Origin: Cordilura impudica
Lineage: Eukaryota; Arthropoda; Insecta; Diptera; Scathophagidae
Reading direction: 5' to 3'
DNA length: 64,000 nucleotides
Assembly: GCA_963682025.1 (NCBI GenBank)
Contig: OY821519.1
Location: forward strand, 188,665,253-188,729,252
Made by a program: the position numbers and the translations under genes. This document shows, piece after piece, positions 45,579 to 58,409 of the stretch. Positions within the stretch are counted from its first letter, which is position 1. The number at the start of each line of letters is the position of its first letter. The notes below the pieces were generated by a model. That model saw only the letters and a list, made by a program, of their open reading frames with translations. It searched no databases and was not told the DNA's origin.

Positions 45579-46345
45579 GTAAGTGGATCTGAGTAATTTT
45601 TAAAAATATATTTTTGCGCTTTTCTTTACCATTTCTATTTTTTTGGATTATAAAGGCATTCTAATCACAATGTGTTAATATTAAAATTTTATAACAGTAT
45701 TTTTGTATCTTGGATCTGCTTTATATTAATTAGTTCGTATTTATGTGAATAAAATTGTCTAGGGATATTATTACCTAAAGTGCAATAACAGAATCTTTTC
45801 GGAATTTTCAGATTATAATGGTTTCGCATCTCGATGATATTCGTTAATTTTGACTGTAGGAACTCTTATATCAACAAACTTCATTAAATATTTCTCATAT
45901 TTTATATGTATTTAATATTATTCAAACGGTATGACTCATAACAAATTCGTGATGGCTACATCAACCATTTTGCTCTACGACGCTTAAGTTGATATCACAC
46001 GATGTGTTTTTTACATATATACTGCCATTTTTTTTTATCCATATGCTATCATATGCTATCACACGTGCAAATGTATTTCCGTGTGACATAACGTCTAACT
46101 GTAAACAACAGCTGATTTAATTTGCGAATTTACAAAAATTTATTGTTAAAAATGAAGTTATATATTTTATATATTTTTTAATTGTTAATTAATATTAAAC
46201 AATTTATTTTTCTTTCAATATTTAACTTTATAATTTACTGTTTTTCTTTCGACGTAAGCAGTGTTGTATTCTCATATGTTTGTCATGCCAAAATAGAACC
46301 TGTTCTAATTGAAAAATGTACATGTGGATTTCCTCATGTATTGTA

Positions 46346-47465
46346 AAGGGTCCGCCATCTAACGTTTTTTTTCAACTAGTGCTTATTTCGTGAATGGTAA
46401 CACTTAGCTCATGTCTGATTTGACAGATAATTAGTTTTATCCTTCCGCTGAACGAATATTGTTGTGTATACGCTTGAACAACGCTGGGAAATATTGCGAC
46501 ATTATTTTGAAAATCATGGTAATGTTGCAGAATGTGTGCGAAAATTGTGTACGGATTTTGGAAGAAGAGAAGCACCGTCAGCTCCGTATGTTCGTTATCT
46601 TGTGAAAAAAGTGAAAGAAACTGGCATCCTCAGCGATAAACCAAAGCGTGAAAAGCCAAAAACAGTACGTACACCCGAGAATATTGCTGCTGTGGCAGAA
46701 ACTGTGCGTGAAGCGCCATCAAGATCAATTCACCGTCGTTCTCAAGAATTGAACATTTCGAATTTTGCATAAAGACCTTGGTATGACGCCATACAAAGTC
46801 CAATTGGTTCAGGAGTTGAAGCCTGAACTGACCATCCAATGCGTTTTCGCTTCGCTAAGTGGGCCTGCGATAGACTTACAGAAGATGCCGATTTTGCCAA
46901 AAAAAATCATCTTTTCAGATGAAGCTAATTTTGATCTTGGCGGGTATGTAAATAAGCAAAATTGTCGCATTTGGGGCACAGAAAACCCGCACGCATACAT
47001 TGAAAAGCCGATACACCCAAAACGAGTCACTGTTTGGTGCGGATTTTGGTCCAGAGGCATAATTTGGCAATTTTTCTTCGAAAATGAGCAAGGAGTGGCC
47101 GTTTCAGTCAATGGCGATCGTTATCGGGCCATGTTGAACGAATTTTTGTTCACAAAAATTGAAGAGGAGGATATTGGCAACATTTGGTTTCAACAGGACG
47201 GCGCTACTTGCCACACAGCCGCTTTAAAGGACAATATTCGTGAAGCCATTGGTGAAATACAGCTGCACACAATCGATAATGTGCTTAAAAATTGGACCGA
47301 TCGTGTAGGCTACTGCATGGCCAGCCGAGGCAGACATTTGAATGAAATTATTTTCCATTATTAACCGGAAGGATTGTACTTTCAAATAAAAAAAGAAATT
47401 TGAGATAATATTCAGTAGTTTTTTTTATAGCATTTTAAAAAAAAAAAGTTATTTGGCGGACCCTT
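46346..47465 (+). mobile_element. Tc1/mariner-superfamily element, internally deleted
   Basis: 1,120 bp with TA on both sides (46344-46345, 47466-47467) and inverted ends AAGGGTCCGCCA. It interrupts the left half of the foldback repeat. It carries one damaged transposase gene. Confidence 0.85.
46464..47364 (+). pseudogene. Tc1/mariner transposase lacking the third catalytic region
   Basis: The N-terminal frame (46464-46770) holds the helix-turn-helix domains (QRWEILRHYFENHGNVAECV, SAPYVRYLVKKVKETG). After a frameshift near 46765 the second frame (46765-47364) continues with the catalytic domain: first Asp in IIFSDEANFDLGGY, second in WFQQDGATCHTA. The block that normally holds the third acidic residue (the D-L-x-P-L-D and LWG region) is deleted, because CHTA runs straight into ALKDNIREAIGEI. 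A normal C-terminus and stop follow. The gene is dead for two reasons, but the terminal repeats are intact. Confidence 0.85.
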
Positions 47466-48034
47466 TACATAAACAATGTTTCATATGTATCACACGATGT
47501 GAACCTTTGAGTTACCTTTAAGGTACTATCACACGATGTGGTTTTTATATATGTATGTATTGTCAAATGTTCCCACATCAAAAGTTGTACACATCGTGTG
47601 ATACATATGAAACATTGTTTATGTACAATACATGAGGAAAGTCACATGTACATTTTTCAATTACATGTTGAAAGAAAAATAAATTGTTTAATATTAATTA
47701 ACAATTAAAAAATATATAAAATATATAACTTTACTTTCAACAATAAATTTTTGTAAATTCACAAATTAAATCAGCTGTTGTTTGCATTTAGAGGTTATGT
47801 CATAGGGAAATACATATGCACGTGTGATAGCAAAAATTATGGATCGTATGTAAAATGATAATTTTGAGCGACATACGGTGACAGTGCATATGTAAAAAAC
47901 ATCGTGTGATATGACCTTTATATATATATGCGATTTTATGTTTTCCGCCAAAATTTAAAATTTTTGCTTTGGCAACCCTAAAATTAGTTACGCCCAATTC
48001 ATAGGGAGTGTCGAAGACACATGATTAATCATAT

Positions 48035-51000
48035 CGAGGGCTTATATTCAATACCGTCTATCTACAAAAACACAATTTTTCAGGAGAGCCAAAAAACAGT
48101 TTTATTCGCAAATAAGCAACAATTTTGATGAACTCATCTTCTACAATATTAACATAATGTGTCTAACAAACGATCTAACTAAAAAGTTTCTTGAAATTCG
48201 CGTTATTTTAGCTTCTATGATAGAAAGACGGTATTGCCTCAAAAATGAAATCATTGTATAGGAAAATAATATGTAGATAGACGGTATCGCCTTATTTTAA
48301 AATTAAGTTTGTATTACGGTTTTTGTATGGGGACCCCGAAAAAGGTGGGAGATAGGGGGTAGATATGTTCACAAGAAATGTTGGGGATAGAAAAATAGTA
48401 GGACCTGTTCTAACATTTGAACCCTTCAGGGAGCTAGGGGTTGTTTTTGACTAGTTTTTGTTTGTTTTTGTTTTTGGCATGGGTGTCTCAAAAAGGGTGT
48501 CAGATAGAGGGTAGGTGTGTTCAGAAGAATTGTTTAACCAGTTTAAATTCAAAGACAATGTTTTTTATAATTTTTTTATTATAATTTATTATAATTTTTA
48601 CTGCGCGTGGCTAAGATTATCATAGAAGTAGTGATACTCCTCTGAAATTACCGCCTTTAACTCCTGTAAATGTTTCCATTCGTTTTGCTGAATTGGTAGT
48701 CGACCGGTATACAATTGTTTTGGTTCTATGTGACCTTCATATTGCTTTATTCTAATAGGTAGTTCATTCTAATTATGATCAAAATTCACTTTAAACTTAA
48801 TGGTACCACTTGGGGAATATAAGAGAGATCTTAGTTGGGATACTGTCGGATCATTTTTTGCTCGACCAGGTCTAATACTGGAAAATCGAATAAGGTTCGT
48901 ATCCTTTTAGTTCTTAAAAAAATCATACTTTAAATGGAATGCATCAAATGGCATTTTAATAATTTTGTTCTTGATTTTGACTGTTTTGCGGGCATCTTTG
49001 GTTACCCTGACGTAGTCGTATGGCAAATATATGGTTTGATTTTTCAACTTAGCCTCTATCTTTGCATGGGCACTGTCACACTCCATCTGGGTGTGTCCTT
49101 TCTGCAAGTATTTTTGTTCTATGATTTTTTTGTTTTCTATTGAAAAATTGGACAAAGCATTCGACAAAAAGTGATTACGGTTTTGGTAACCGCAACCATC
49201 GGAGTAAATTATTATTGGTAGAGTATCTGTTAGACAGTGTGTTGACAAATGGTGCATTATGCACGAAATAAACGTCGGAGCGGAGAGGTCTCCATCAGTC
49301 TCGTTCCACCAGTAATTTGTACATTGATGCGTGGCGAGATTGTACACGGTAAAGTTGTGCACTTGTAGGCGTGTTTTATAATAAATGGCTGAGGCGTTAA
49401 TGTCAGGGCAAAGCTTTACCGCTTGTGCATCCATGGTGAACACGTGACATCGTCCTTCTTCAGCTGCAAGTTTGTCTTGTTGTTTTTCATGTTGAGCCCG
49501 TTGTTTATCCATAATATGTACATCGTATTCTTCAATTGTTATTTGCTTGGCCTTAAATCCCACACAAGTATCGCACTGATCTTTGCGAGGCATAAAGAGC
49601 GCTAAATTTGGTCGGCAAAAACTGTAGAAAATGTAAAAATTGAAACGGGCTTTACTGCCTTCTCGGCACATTTTTCAAGGTAATCTTTAAAAACATCTGC
49701 TTTGGTTTTAAAAGTGGTTGCTATGTATATTTTAGTTGTGTCCTTGCGACAATAATGGCTTTCCATCTTGTCTAAGTTCTGCAGATATTTAGACAAGAAA
49801 ATTTTACAACCACCCTTCTGAGAATTTGTTTTTGGTACAAGTGACGCCAAAATTGGTTTATAGTTCGCATTAATCCATCCTTTAACCATGGCAATACGTA
49901 AAGATAGCGTTGATAAAAACATGGATCGGCATACCTGCAACGCAAATTCGTTTTGTGGTAGTTTAAACATAAAGCTGTTCTGTTTTCTACTGTTTTCTAC
50001 AGTGGTTTTTTTTTTGATAAGCTTTGTTACACACATCTTTACAAACTCTCGCTTTGCTTCCCAAGTCTTGTTCCAAAATTATTCAAAAATTTTTGTCCTT
50101 GTTCTCTCATCAAAGTTTTGGCAGTGTCTTACTTTACTGTTTCTACAAATGCGTGATGAACAAGTTGGGCCTATTTTTCTTTCTGCTTTTGGGGAGTTCT
50201 GTTTGAATCCTGCATCAGCAGTTGAAAATCCTAAATATTGTTGTCCAAGCATTCGCTTTCGACCATTTGCACTCCGTTTTTTTGACGTAGAGTTATGGAC
50301 TCGTTTAGATCTGTTGCGTATGGGCACATTTTTGATAACGTTTTCGTTTTCGGAATCTGGTTAAAATTTTGGTGTAAATGTGGGAAATTATTAGGCACAT
50401 ACTTTCATGTAGTTTGATATTACTTGTAGTTACGAACCTGTAATATATACGCCCACAATATCTTCGTCATTTGAAGATACGTTATCGTATGCAATACGTT
50501 GTAAGGAGTTACAAGTAGCGATATTTTTTTGGACATATATATCGGACATTTTAACCTTCAACCATAACAATCAATCAATCAATCAATGTAATGGATGTAA
50601 GTGTGTACATTACTTACCAACGCTCAAATTCTGGAATCACACAATAATAATCTCACAAGTATTTATAAAATGAATTTCTCAGACGAACAAAAAATTGCTT
50701 TTAATTTTTTCGAATAAAATCTGAAATATGGTAAAAATGTCAGAAAAGCAATAGGTAACTTAGATTTTAAATCGAGGTGAAGTGGTCAATTTCAAATCAG
50801 TATCAAATTAGTACATTCTTGCTTGTGTTTTCGAGTTTTTGCGTTTGAATTCATTTATTTGCATACTCATTTGTAGCTAGAAAATAACATAAAGGGCACA
50901 CCACCGCATACACAGCGTATTATGGTAGGTATTGATCGTTCGACAAGAGAAGTATGTATCCGAAAAACGAACAGTGAATAGATAGATATCAAACAGAGAA

Positions 51001-51247
51001 ATAGCCTGAAATTAAATAAAACGATAAAATTCTATGATGTAGATAGACGGTATCGCCGTCATAAAATTCAAAATTCAAATAAATGTCTTTGTAGATAGAC
51101 AAATGATAAAATACAGGATATATAGTACTAAAAATAGTTTTTTTCCACTGAAATTTTTACAGTACATGCAGATGGGGTCAGAGATGAGTTTGGCATAAAA
51201 AAAATTTCGTCAAAATGTAGATAGACGGTATTGAATATAAGCCCTCG
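48035..51247 (-). mobile_element. DNA transposon with CGAGGGC termini and ATAT target duplication (Sola-like?)
   Basis: 3,213 bp with about 36-bp inverted ends starting CGAGGGCTTATATTCAATAC and flanked by ATAT on both sides (48031-48034, 51248-51251). The phrase GTAGATAGACGGTAT(C/T)GCC or variants recurs subterminally at about 48215, 48272, 51041 and 51216. One minus-strand gene with an intron lies within. The 4-bp palindromic duplication and GAG-like termini suggest the Sola group; this is inference. Confidence 0.8.
48907..50549 (-). pseudogene. Transposase of the Sola-like element (one stop, one frameshift)
   Basis: Exon 1, 50549-50438 (MSDIYVQKNIATC), is joined to exon 2 at 50356 across an 81-bp intron (GTTCGT ... 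TTAACCAG), giving VYIT/DSENENV. Exon 2 reads a basic N-terminus (NRSKRVHNSTSKKRSANGRK), an in-frame TAA at 50081-50079, KMCVTKLIKKKTTVE, SHYCRKDTTKIYI, a one-base shift near 49630, then MPRKDQCDTCVGFKAKQ and the catalytic half. Candidate catalytic acids are CHVFTMDAQAV, IIIYSDGCGYQNRN and GHTQMECDSAHAKIE. The text up to 48907 is otherwise uninterrupted. The protein type (SDGCGYQNRN, KDQCDTC) recurs as uncharacterised proteins in insects. With only two lesions it is a fairly young relic. Confidence 0.72.
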
Positions 51248-51561
51248 ATATGTAAACGTACAGCGTTACACATTCTTCAAATCAGCTAGTCAACGAGGCA
51301 GCGAGTGAATGATGATCGCAACTTTATTTGTTACATGTTACATTCTTAATAATCATATTTCTTACATGTCATTGTCCGTTAATGACATAGTTAATTATTG
51401 TTAGATTTAAATTACAATTTATTAATTATTTTACAAGTTATTAGGGTATGGTGCATTCCACTATGATAGGTACACTACAATTGGGATTGTTTGTAATTTC
51501 TTTATTAGTTGTAAACAGCATAATTCCCGGACTGTGAAGTCAGCCCACATATAAGAAACAC

Positions 51562-52432
51562 TGTTCAAGATAAGGTTACCGTAGGGGTAGTGTCCTGGAA
51601 GCGAGAAAAATATGTTAATATATATAATTTAATATAATATATGTTAATATAATATAATAGATGTTAATAAAAAAAATGGGATAAACGCGATTGAATATGG
51701 TGAAAGGCGGTGGTAAAATTTGAAAAAACACATCGTGGGTTAGTACAGTGTATATCGGACTAGACCGACTATAATTTTCTTACCTGGTTTAGGTGTGTGG
51801 GATGAGGACCTCTGTGTGGTTGAATCGGGGTGTAGATATAGCGGGTGTAGTTCAGTTATGGGTTGATGATCTGAAAAGTAATATGAGTCAGTAAATATGA
51901 TAGTGAGGGTGAGGTAATACATACAGATACATGGGCGGTGGTTGTTTGGATTGTTGTTTCCTTGGATGTAGGGTGTTTCCGTTTTTCGTTGTTGGTTAAA
52001 GATGTATGTCGTTTTATTTAATTTGTTGTGTGGATGCAGGTTGTATTTGTTTCTCGTGGTTGTTTGTTTTTGGCTGGTCTTGGGTGTAAATAAGTATGGA
52101 GGTTTTAGGTGATCTGTGGTTTAAGATTTGTATTGGTGGCTGTAGATATATATGGTTATTTAATGCGGGGTCAGCTCAAAATTGATTTGCGATAAGAGTG
52201 GCCATGGTTGGGAGGGGTTGTGGGAGATAAACCATCTTATCTCCCCTCCGAAGAATGTTCAACTGGTATTTGATTTTTTTTTTTTAAGTTTTTTTTTTGG
52301 TTTTTTTTTATTAGTTACTCTTTTTTTTTTATTGTGCTTGTCCCCGGGCTGTAGTGGTGGGTTGGAACCAGACCCAATTGCTTTAGCGAGCTAGCTGGCA
52401 ACACCACTACAGTGCCATTGGGGTACGTAACA
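51562..52432 (+). repeat. 5' LTR of the intronic gypsy element
   Basis: 871 bp from TGTTCAAGATAAGG to GGTACGTAACA. It contains TATATCGGACTAGACCGACT then ATAATTTTCTTACC, like the palindromic end of the mini-me repeats. It differs from the 3' LTR at about nine bases plus homopolymer lengths by eye, three of them within the first eight bases. Confidence 0.9.
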
Positions 52433-52435
52433 ATA

Positions 52436-52448
52436 TGGCGCCCAAATT
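52436..52448 (+). promoter_or_regulatory. Primer binding site, tRNA-Lys type (short match)
   Basis: TGGCGCCCAAATT begins three bases after the LTR end. The first ten bases match tRNA-Lys as in the element at 8061; the rest has diverged. Confidence 0.6.
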
Positions 52449-53763
52449 AAATGCAGAAGGACATTAAATATATGTCCTTGAAATGTGATAGTATATATTC
52501 CGACAAAATATACTACCAATAGCCCATTTAAATATGAAATAGCCTAATGACGAATGCTTTAGTTTCAAGTTTTCCAAAGTTTTGGGTCCTCTAAACCTTT
52601 AAGGCCCAAATTAAGACCAAGTCTTAGATTTGTGTATAGGTCCAAAACGGAGGAAACTCGAAACAAAAGTGTCCGTTTAATCAGTTCATCGTCAATCAAC
52701 CCGGTAGCGTGAAGTGTTTGTGTTTGTCAAATGTTTCATTGGTAGGGTGATTGGAAACTTTTAATGTTAAATGTAGGTTCTGATTTATGTTAATTAGTTG
52801 ATAAAAATATCTGTCGATCAGATAAACTTACGGATACCCGTTCGGAACAAAGTTTCGAAGACAGGAATATCCATAGTTTATCTGACTTTACAGTAACGTG
52901 CAAATTCCATTGGGGGAATAATGCACCGATGTGGACACAGATAAGTAATGGTTTTTGTTCATTTTGTGTAGTGATTGTTTTTTGCTTTGTTGAACATAAG
53001 TAGGAGGCCGGTGATACAGGCACATGGAAAATTATTCTGAGACCACACACACGCCCACTTATCCTCGTGTCATATGTTGACCTAACCCGTTTTAAGTAAA
53101 TTAGTAAATTTTATTTGTAGTGTTTTGGCTGAAAATTTTTATATGAAAAAGAAAAGAGTTTTTTCAGTTGTTTTTTTTTTTGCGAGCATTGTCGAGATTT
53201 TTCTTGTCATTTGGTGATATAAATTGACTGGAAGTTGGGGATAATTTAATAATCTTTTAAGTTGCAATATTGAAATAAAAAATTTTTTTTTGTTTGTTTT
53301 TGATTCCCGTGAAATATTTTTTTTAGATTAAGTTTTTTTTTATACACCTAGTATTTCGTTTTTTTATGTTCAATAATTTTTTTTATTTCAGTAATTCACA
53401 CGGTTAAGTTTTTTTTTATTATTATACGTGGATATTTACGTTTTACGTTTTTTTTTTTTGTAATTTGTGATCGATTTTATTTCCCGGAATAATTTATTAA
53501 TTATACACCAAGTGCTTTGTTTTTTTTTTGTTTTAGTGTAAGTTCACATAATTTTATTTTAGTTAGTTTTGTTTAAGCTTTTACCAGTTTTATTTTTTTT
53601 ATTACTTTTATATTTTTTTTAACTTTATATTTTTTATTTATATACAATTTTTTTTAAACTTTGCATTTTTTTTATATTATATTCTTTTTATTACATTTTT
53701 ACTTTATATTTTTTTATTATATACAATTTTTTTTACGCTAAGGACAACAGAGAAAACAGAAGA
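52449..53763 (+). other. Leader of the intronic gypsy element
   Basis: 1.3 kb, with strongly T-rich sequence and many poly(T) runs from 53100 onward. No credible gene; in particular no RING open frame like that at 12390. Confidence 0.55.
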
Positions 53764-55151
53764 ATGCCTCCCCCAATAGACTCGGAAATGGTAGATATGT
53801 CAAAAACAATTAATACCGGCGCAAAACCCAAGGTTAGAAATAAAACACCGAGCGTAGAGCGTAGGGATGATATGTCACCGTCTGTTAAGGAAATGGTTGA
53901 AGACAGCGTAGAGGAAATGAGACGGTCGTTAGACCATTCGATAAAAAACATAGTGAATGAAAATGTGAGTAGGGAACTAAATAAAGTACATGACAGCATA
54001 GCGATGTTGAGCGGTGCGATCAGGACATTAACGCTAAGTGATTCCAATCGAGAGGATATAGGAGCCCCCAATAGTGTCCCCAGACCCAACGCGGCGACAA
54101 ATGGGCAGCGTTCGGCACAGCACCCTTATAGTTTCCCTCCTCCAGGTCAAAATTCTGATCCCCGATCAGCCCCACCATTTCCGCAAATGGGGGTATATCC
54201 TCCACAGGTTATAGCACCACAACCTTTTGCACCACCCCCTGTTGTGCATGCCCCGTACTACGGAAATAAATCGAGAGTAGATAGGTTCGGGTTAAGGTTC
54301 GATGGGAACGAAAATCACTTGTCCATCGAGTCATTTGTGTTTTGTCTCGAATACTGCCAGCGACAATATCAAGTCCCGTGGAAAGAAATTTTAGATGATT
54401 TCCACCTATTAGTCACAGGGACAGCATCGGACTGGTATTGGCTGCACGTGGAGACGACACAGGTGACTCAATGGGAGGATTTGCGACACGCAATGCTGAG
54501 TCGTTTCCGGACTCATCGAACCAACCTGGACATGATGCATGAATTAGTGGAAAGAAAACAGGCAGTAGGGGAAAGTCTGAATAGCTACGTTCAAAACTTC
54601 GTACACCTATTTCGGAATTCGAGATGATCAAACTAGTGAAGAAAAACCTTCAGGAGAACATAGGACGGATAGTTTACCCGATAGCGGTGTCATCTCTCGA
54701 AGAGCTTCGGGTTGAATGTTTGGAGGCGGAGAAAAATTTTCCACGAAGGGAAAGTAGAAATGACCCACCCCAAAATAATCGCTACGTCCTGGAAACTGAA
54801 TTCGACGGTGAGAGCGAGGCGGGAGATGGCAACGAGGTGGCGAAAGTAACCCACAGCCTTAAATGTTGGAACTGCCAGGAACCAGGACACATATTTCTAG
54901 ACTGTCCGGCCGAGCAAAGAAATTTATTTTGTTACCGATGTGGTAATGCGGGGGTAATTTCACCCAACTGCCAAAAATGCAAGTCACGGGAAAACTCGAA
55001 ACGGAGCGTGATTTCGACGGGGGAATCACGTTCCTCGAGAAACGCCCGAACCAATAAAAACTGGTCCAAGACCGACTACCACAAATGCCAGCCCGAACAG
55101 TTTTTCTTAAATATAATGCCTTATTTAAGAAAAACTGCCGCAAGAAATTAG
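53764..55151 (+). pseudogene. Gag of the intronic gypsy element (frameshifted)
   Basis: The first frame, 53764-54627, starts MPPPIDSEMVDMSK, has a charged region and a Pro-rich stretch (QMGVYPPQVIAPQPFAPPPV), then the capsid domain (FGLRFDGNENHLSIESFVF, VTGTASDWYWLHVE, SRFRTHRTNLDMMHELVERK). A frameshift with loss of a few codons near 54620 leads to the second frame, 54624-55151: MIKLVKKNLQENIGRIVYPI, then the zinc knuckle CWNCQEPGHIFLDC and the second Cys cluster CYRCGNAGVISPNCQKC. The layout equals the Gag at 12968 minus its RING. Confidence 0.88.
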
Positions 55152-58100
55152 GGAACGAAATTATAAAATAGTTAGAGACAGAATATTTAATGAAAAGGAC
55201 TCCCAAGATGGAGAGGTAGAAATTGAGCAAAAAAATAAAAAGAACGTGTTTGTAGGATCAAATGCCAGGAAATTTAAGTATTGTCTTAAGTTAAGAGCGG
55301 AATACGCAAAAAGGAAGCAAAATAGGAAACTAATATGCGAATCTCAAGCGCTTCCGAAATAAAGCCGATCCACGACCAAACGCCGAAATATTAATTGGAG
55401 GAAAAATGTACAACGGGTTGTTGGATTCAGGGGCTTCGGTTAGTGTTTTGGGCAAAAATTGTAGAGAGATGGTGGATACGCTTGATATAGAAATTACGGG
55501 TTTAGTTTCTAATGTGTACACTGCTACAGGACAAGCTCAGCGGGTGTTAGGGAAAGCAGATTTAGATGTCCAGTATAAGGGCGTAATTCAGAACATTACG
55601 TTTTTCCTATGTCCTGATTTGGAGCAGGATATATATTTAGGTGTTGATTTTTGCAGAAAATTTAAAATCGCTCCGGAAATTATGTCGGCAGAAGAGATTA
55701 GGGTAGGGATAGTCACGGACCTGCGTAATAGCGACAGTACGCATAAAACGAAAATGCATGATTTAACGGAACAATAACGACAGCAATTAGATAAGGCAAT
55801 ACAGAATTTTCCTGCGTTTGAAAAGAAAGGGTTACGGTGCACGGGGCTAGAAAAGCACGAGATCAAATTGGTTGATGGTACAAACCCGGTGAAGCAAAAA
55901 CATTATCCTATATCCCCAGCAGTGCAGGACATAGTCTACGCGGAAATAGACAATATGCTGGCATTGAACGTCATTGAGGAGAGTGAGAGCCCGTGGAGTA
56001 ACCGAACCACAGTGGTGAGGAAACCCGGAAAAAACCGTTTCTGCTTGGACGCTCGAAAACTCAATGACGTTACAATAAAAGATGCCTATCCGTTGCAGAA
56101 TATTGATGGGATACTGAGCCGCATAGACCAGACACACTATATCAGCAGCGTTGACCTGAAATATGCCTTCTGGCAAATAGAACTAGAGGAAGAATCTAAG
56201 GCTTACACGGCTTTCACGGTTCCAGGTCGACTGCTATACCAGTTTCGAGTGATGCCGTTTGGTCTATGTAATGCGGCTCAGCGATTGTGTAGGTTAATGG
56301 ACAAGGTGATACCGGCGAAGCTCAAATCGAACGTGTTTATCTACCTTGACGACCTTCTGATAATAAGCGATGAATTTTCTACACACTTGCGACTGCTCAA
56401 CGAAGTTGCTGAATGCTTGAAAAAGGCAAACCTTACGATAGATCTTAAAAAATCAATGTTTTGTTTCAAAGAATTGAGATATTTAGGGTTCGTTATTGGT
56501 GGCGGTATATTAAAAACCGATCCCGAAAAGGTAGCCGCGATACAGAGAATCAAATTGCCTAAGTCGCCGAGGAAGGTTAGGAGCTTTTTAGGGACGGCGG
56601 GATGGTATAGGCGATTCATAAAAGATTTCGCCTCCATATCAGCAGCGCTCACCGACACCTTGAAAAAAGGGAAAAAGTTTAGTTTGACCCCTGAAGCGAC
56701 GGAAGCATTTGAAACGCTAAAGTACGCGCTGACAACTGCCCCAGTACTACGCCATCCCGATTTTTCTAGGCAATTCTTCATTCAATGTGACGCATCAGAG
56801 TTCGGGATCGGAGCAGTTCTTTTCCAAAAAAAATGACGGTGGGGATGAAAATCCAATAGCGTTTTATTCGCAGAAACTGAACACGTGTCAAAAGAATTAC
56901 TCCGTGACCGAAAAGGAATGTTTAGCGGCCGTTTTAGCGGTAAAGAGGTTTAGACCCTACGTTGAAATGATGAAGTTTACGGTTATCACTGACCACGCTA
57001 GCCCTAAATGGTTAATGTCCTTGAAGGACCTTAGTGGACGGTTGGCTAGGTGGTAATTACAACTTCAGGCTTTCGATTTTGATATCGAACACCGAAAGGG
57101 GTCGGAAAATGTGGTTGCCGACATGCTATCGCGAATGTCAATTCAAGTCGATGAAATCAACGAAGATTATTTTGACTTTGAAACCAATGAGTTTGAAAGT
57201 GAGGAATATGTGAGCCTAGCACAAAATATTCAAGAAAATCAACACAAACTCCCGGATTTAAAGGTGGAAAACGGAAAAATCTTTAAGAAAACGAACTTTG
57301 ATAGAGCGGATAGTTTAGATGATTGTGTTTGGAAATTGTGGATTCCTCAGGAAATCACACACGTTCTGATTGAAAAGGCTCATGATGCGACAACTTCAGC
57401 ACACGGGGGCCTGTATAAGACTTTAAACCGGCTAAAACAATTATATTATTGGCCAAAAATGACGATTCAAGTCCGAAATTATGTATTAAATTGCCAAGTG
57501 TGCAAGGAAGCTAAACCTTCGAACCAAAATTTAAGACCGACAATAGGGGATGAAGTACAAACCGAAAGGCCATTCCAGAAATTAAATATAGATTTTCTCG
57601 GGAAATACCCAAGGTCGAAAAGGGGCAACGCCTATATATTTATCGTAGTAGACCATTTTTCAAAATTCACTTTTATTAAAGCAATGAAAGAGGCGACAGC
57701 GAGAAATGTAGTGCAGTTTTTGGTTCATGAAGTGTTTAATAAGTTCGGAGTTCCCGAAACAATACATAGTGACAATGGGCAACAATTTATTTCAACCGTT
57801 TTTAAGGAAATGATAGACATCTATAAAATAAAGCATTTGAAAACCGCATTCTATTCCCCGCAATCGAACGCCTCGGAGAGGGCAAACCAGTCTATTTTGG
57901 CGGCGGTAAGATCATATCTGGAAAATGATCATAGAGATTGGGATTTATATCTATCAGAAATAGAATGTGCATTGAGGACTTCAATACATATAGCGACGGG
58001 GACGACACCATTCTTTTCTCTATTCGGATATCATTGGTATTCGAATGGAGCCGACTATAAGTTAGCGAGAAAGCTAAAGTCAATGACTGACCACGAAATT

Positions 58101-58409
58101 ATTTCCATGGATAGAGAAGATCGTCAGAAACTTATTTACGAAAAAATTAAGAACAATATGCACGAAGCGTACAAGAAAAGCGCAAAGAGGTACAATGAAA
58201 GGGCCAGAACAACTAAATTTATGCCAGGACAGGAAGTGTAACGACGAAATTTTGCACAATCCGATTTTAAAAACAATATAAATTCTAAATTCTGTAGAAA
58301 ATATTTAAAATGCAGAATAGTAAAACCAATCGGAAACAATATGTACGAATTGGAATCCCTACAGGGAAAAAGTATAGGGGTTTTCCATTCGAAAGACATT
58401 AAAGTCTGA
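55152..58409 (+). pseudogene. Pol of the intronic gypsy element (several stops and shifts)
   Basis: Protease (LLDSGASVSVLG near 55420), RT (VVRKPGKNRFCLDARKLN, SSVDLKYAFWQIEL, FIYLDDLLIIS near 56337), RNase H (FFIQCDASEFGIGAVLF, VITDHASPKWLMS), integrase (KAHDATTSAHGGLYKTL, CQVCKEAK, LNIDFLGKYPRSKR, IHSDNGQQF, SPQSNASERAN) and a GPY-like tail. Breaks: TAA at 55775 between protease and RT, a frameshift in the run of eight A near 56826, TAA at 57054 in RNase H, and TAA at 58239 where the sister element has a Phe codon. The catalytic residues of RT (YLDD) and integrase (D, D, E) are still present. Text ends SKDIKV at 58409. Confidence 0.92.

Larger units (their letters stand above)
45985..47925. 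repeat. Palindromic foldback repeat split by a Tc1/mariner element
   Basis: The left arm (45985-46345) and right arm (about 47562-47925) are inverted copies for about 350 bp. Left features such as ATATCACACGATGTGTTTTT and AACAGCTGATTTAATTTG reappear as complements on the right. The hallmark TATCACACGATGTG occurs at about 45990, 47486 and 47527, and as its complement at about 47590 and 47900, so a smaller palindrome sits in the centre (47466-47625). No coding sequence of its own. Confidence 0.8.
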
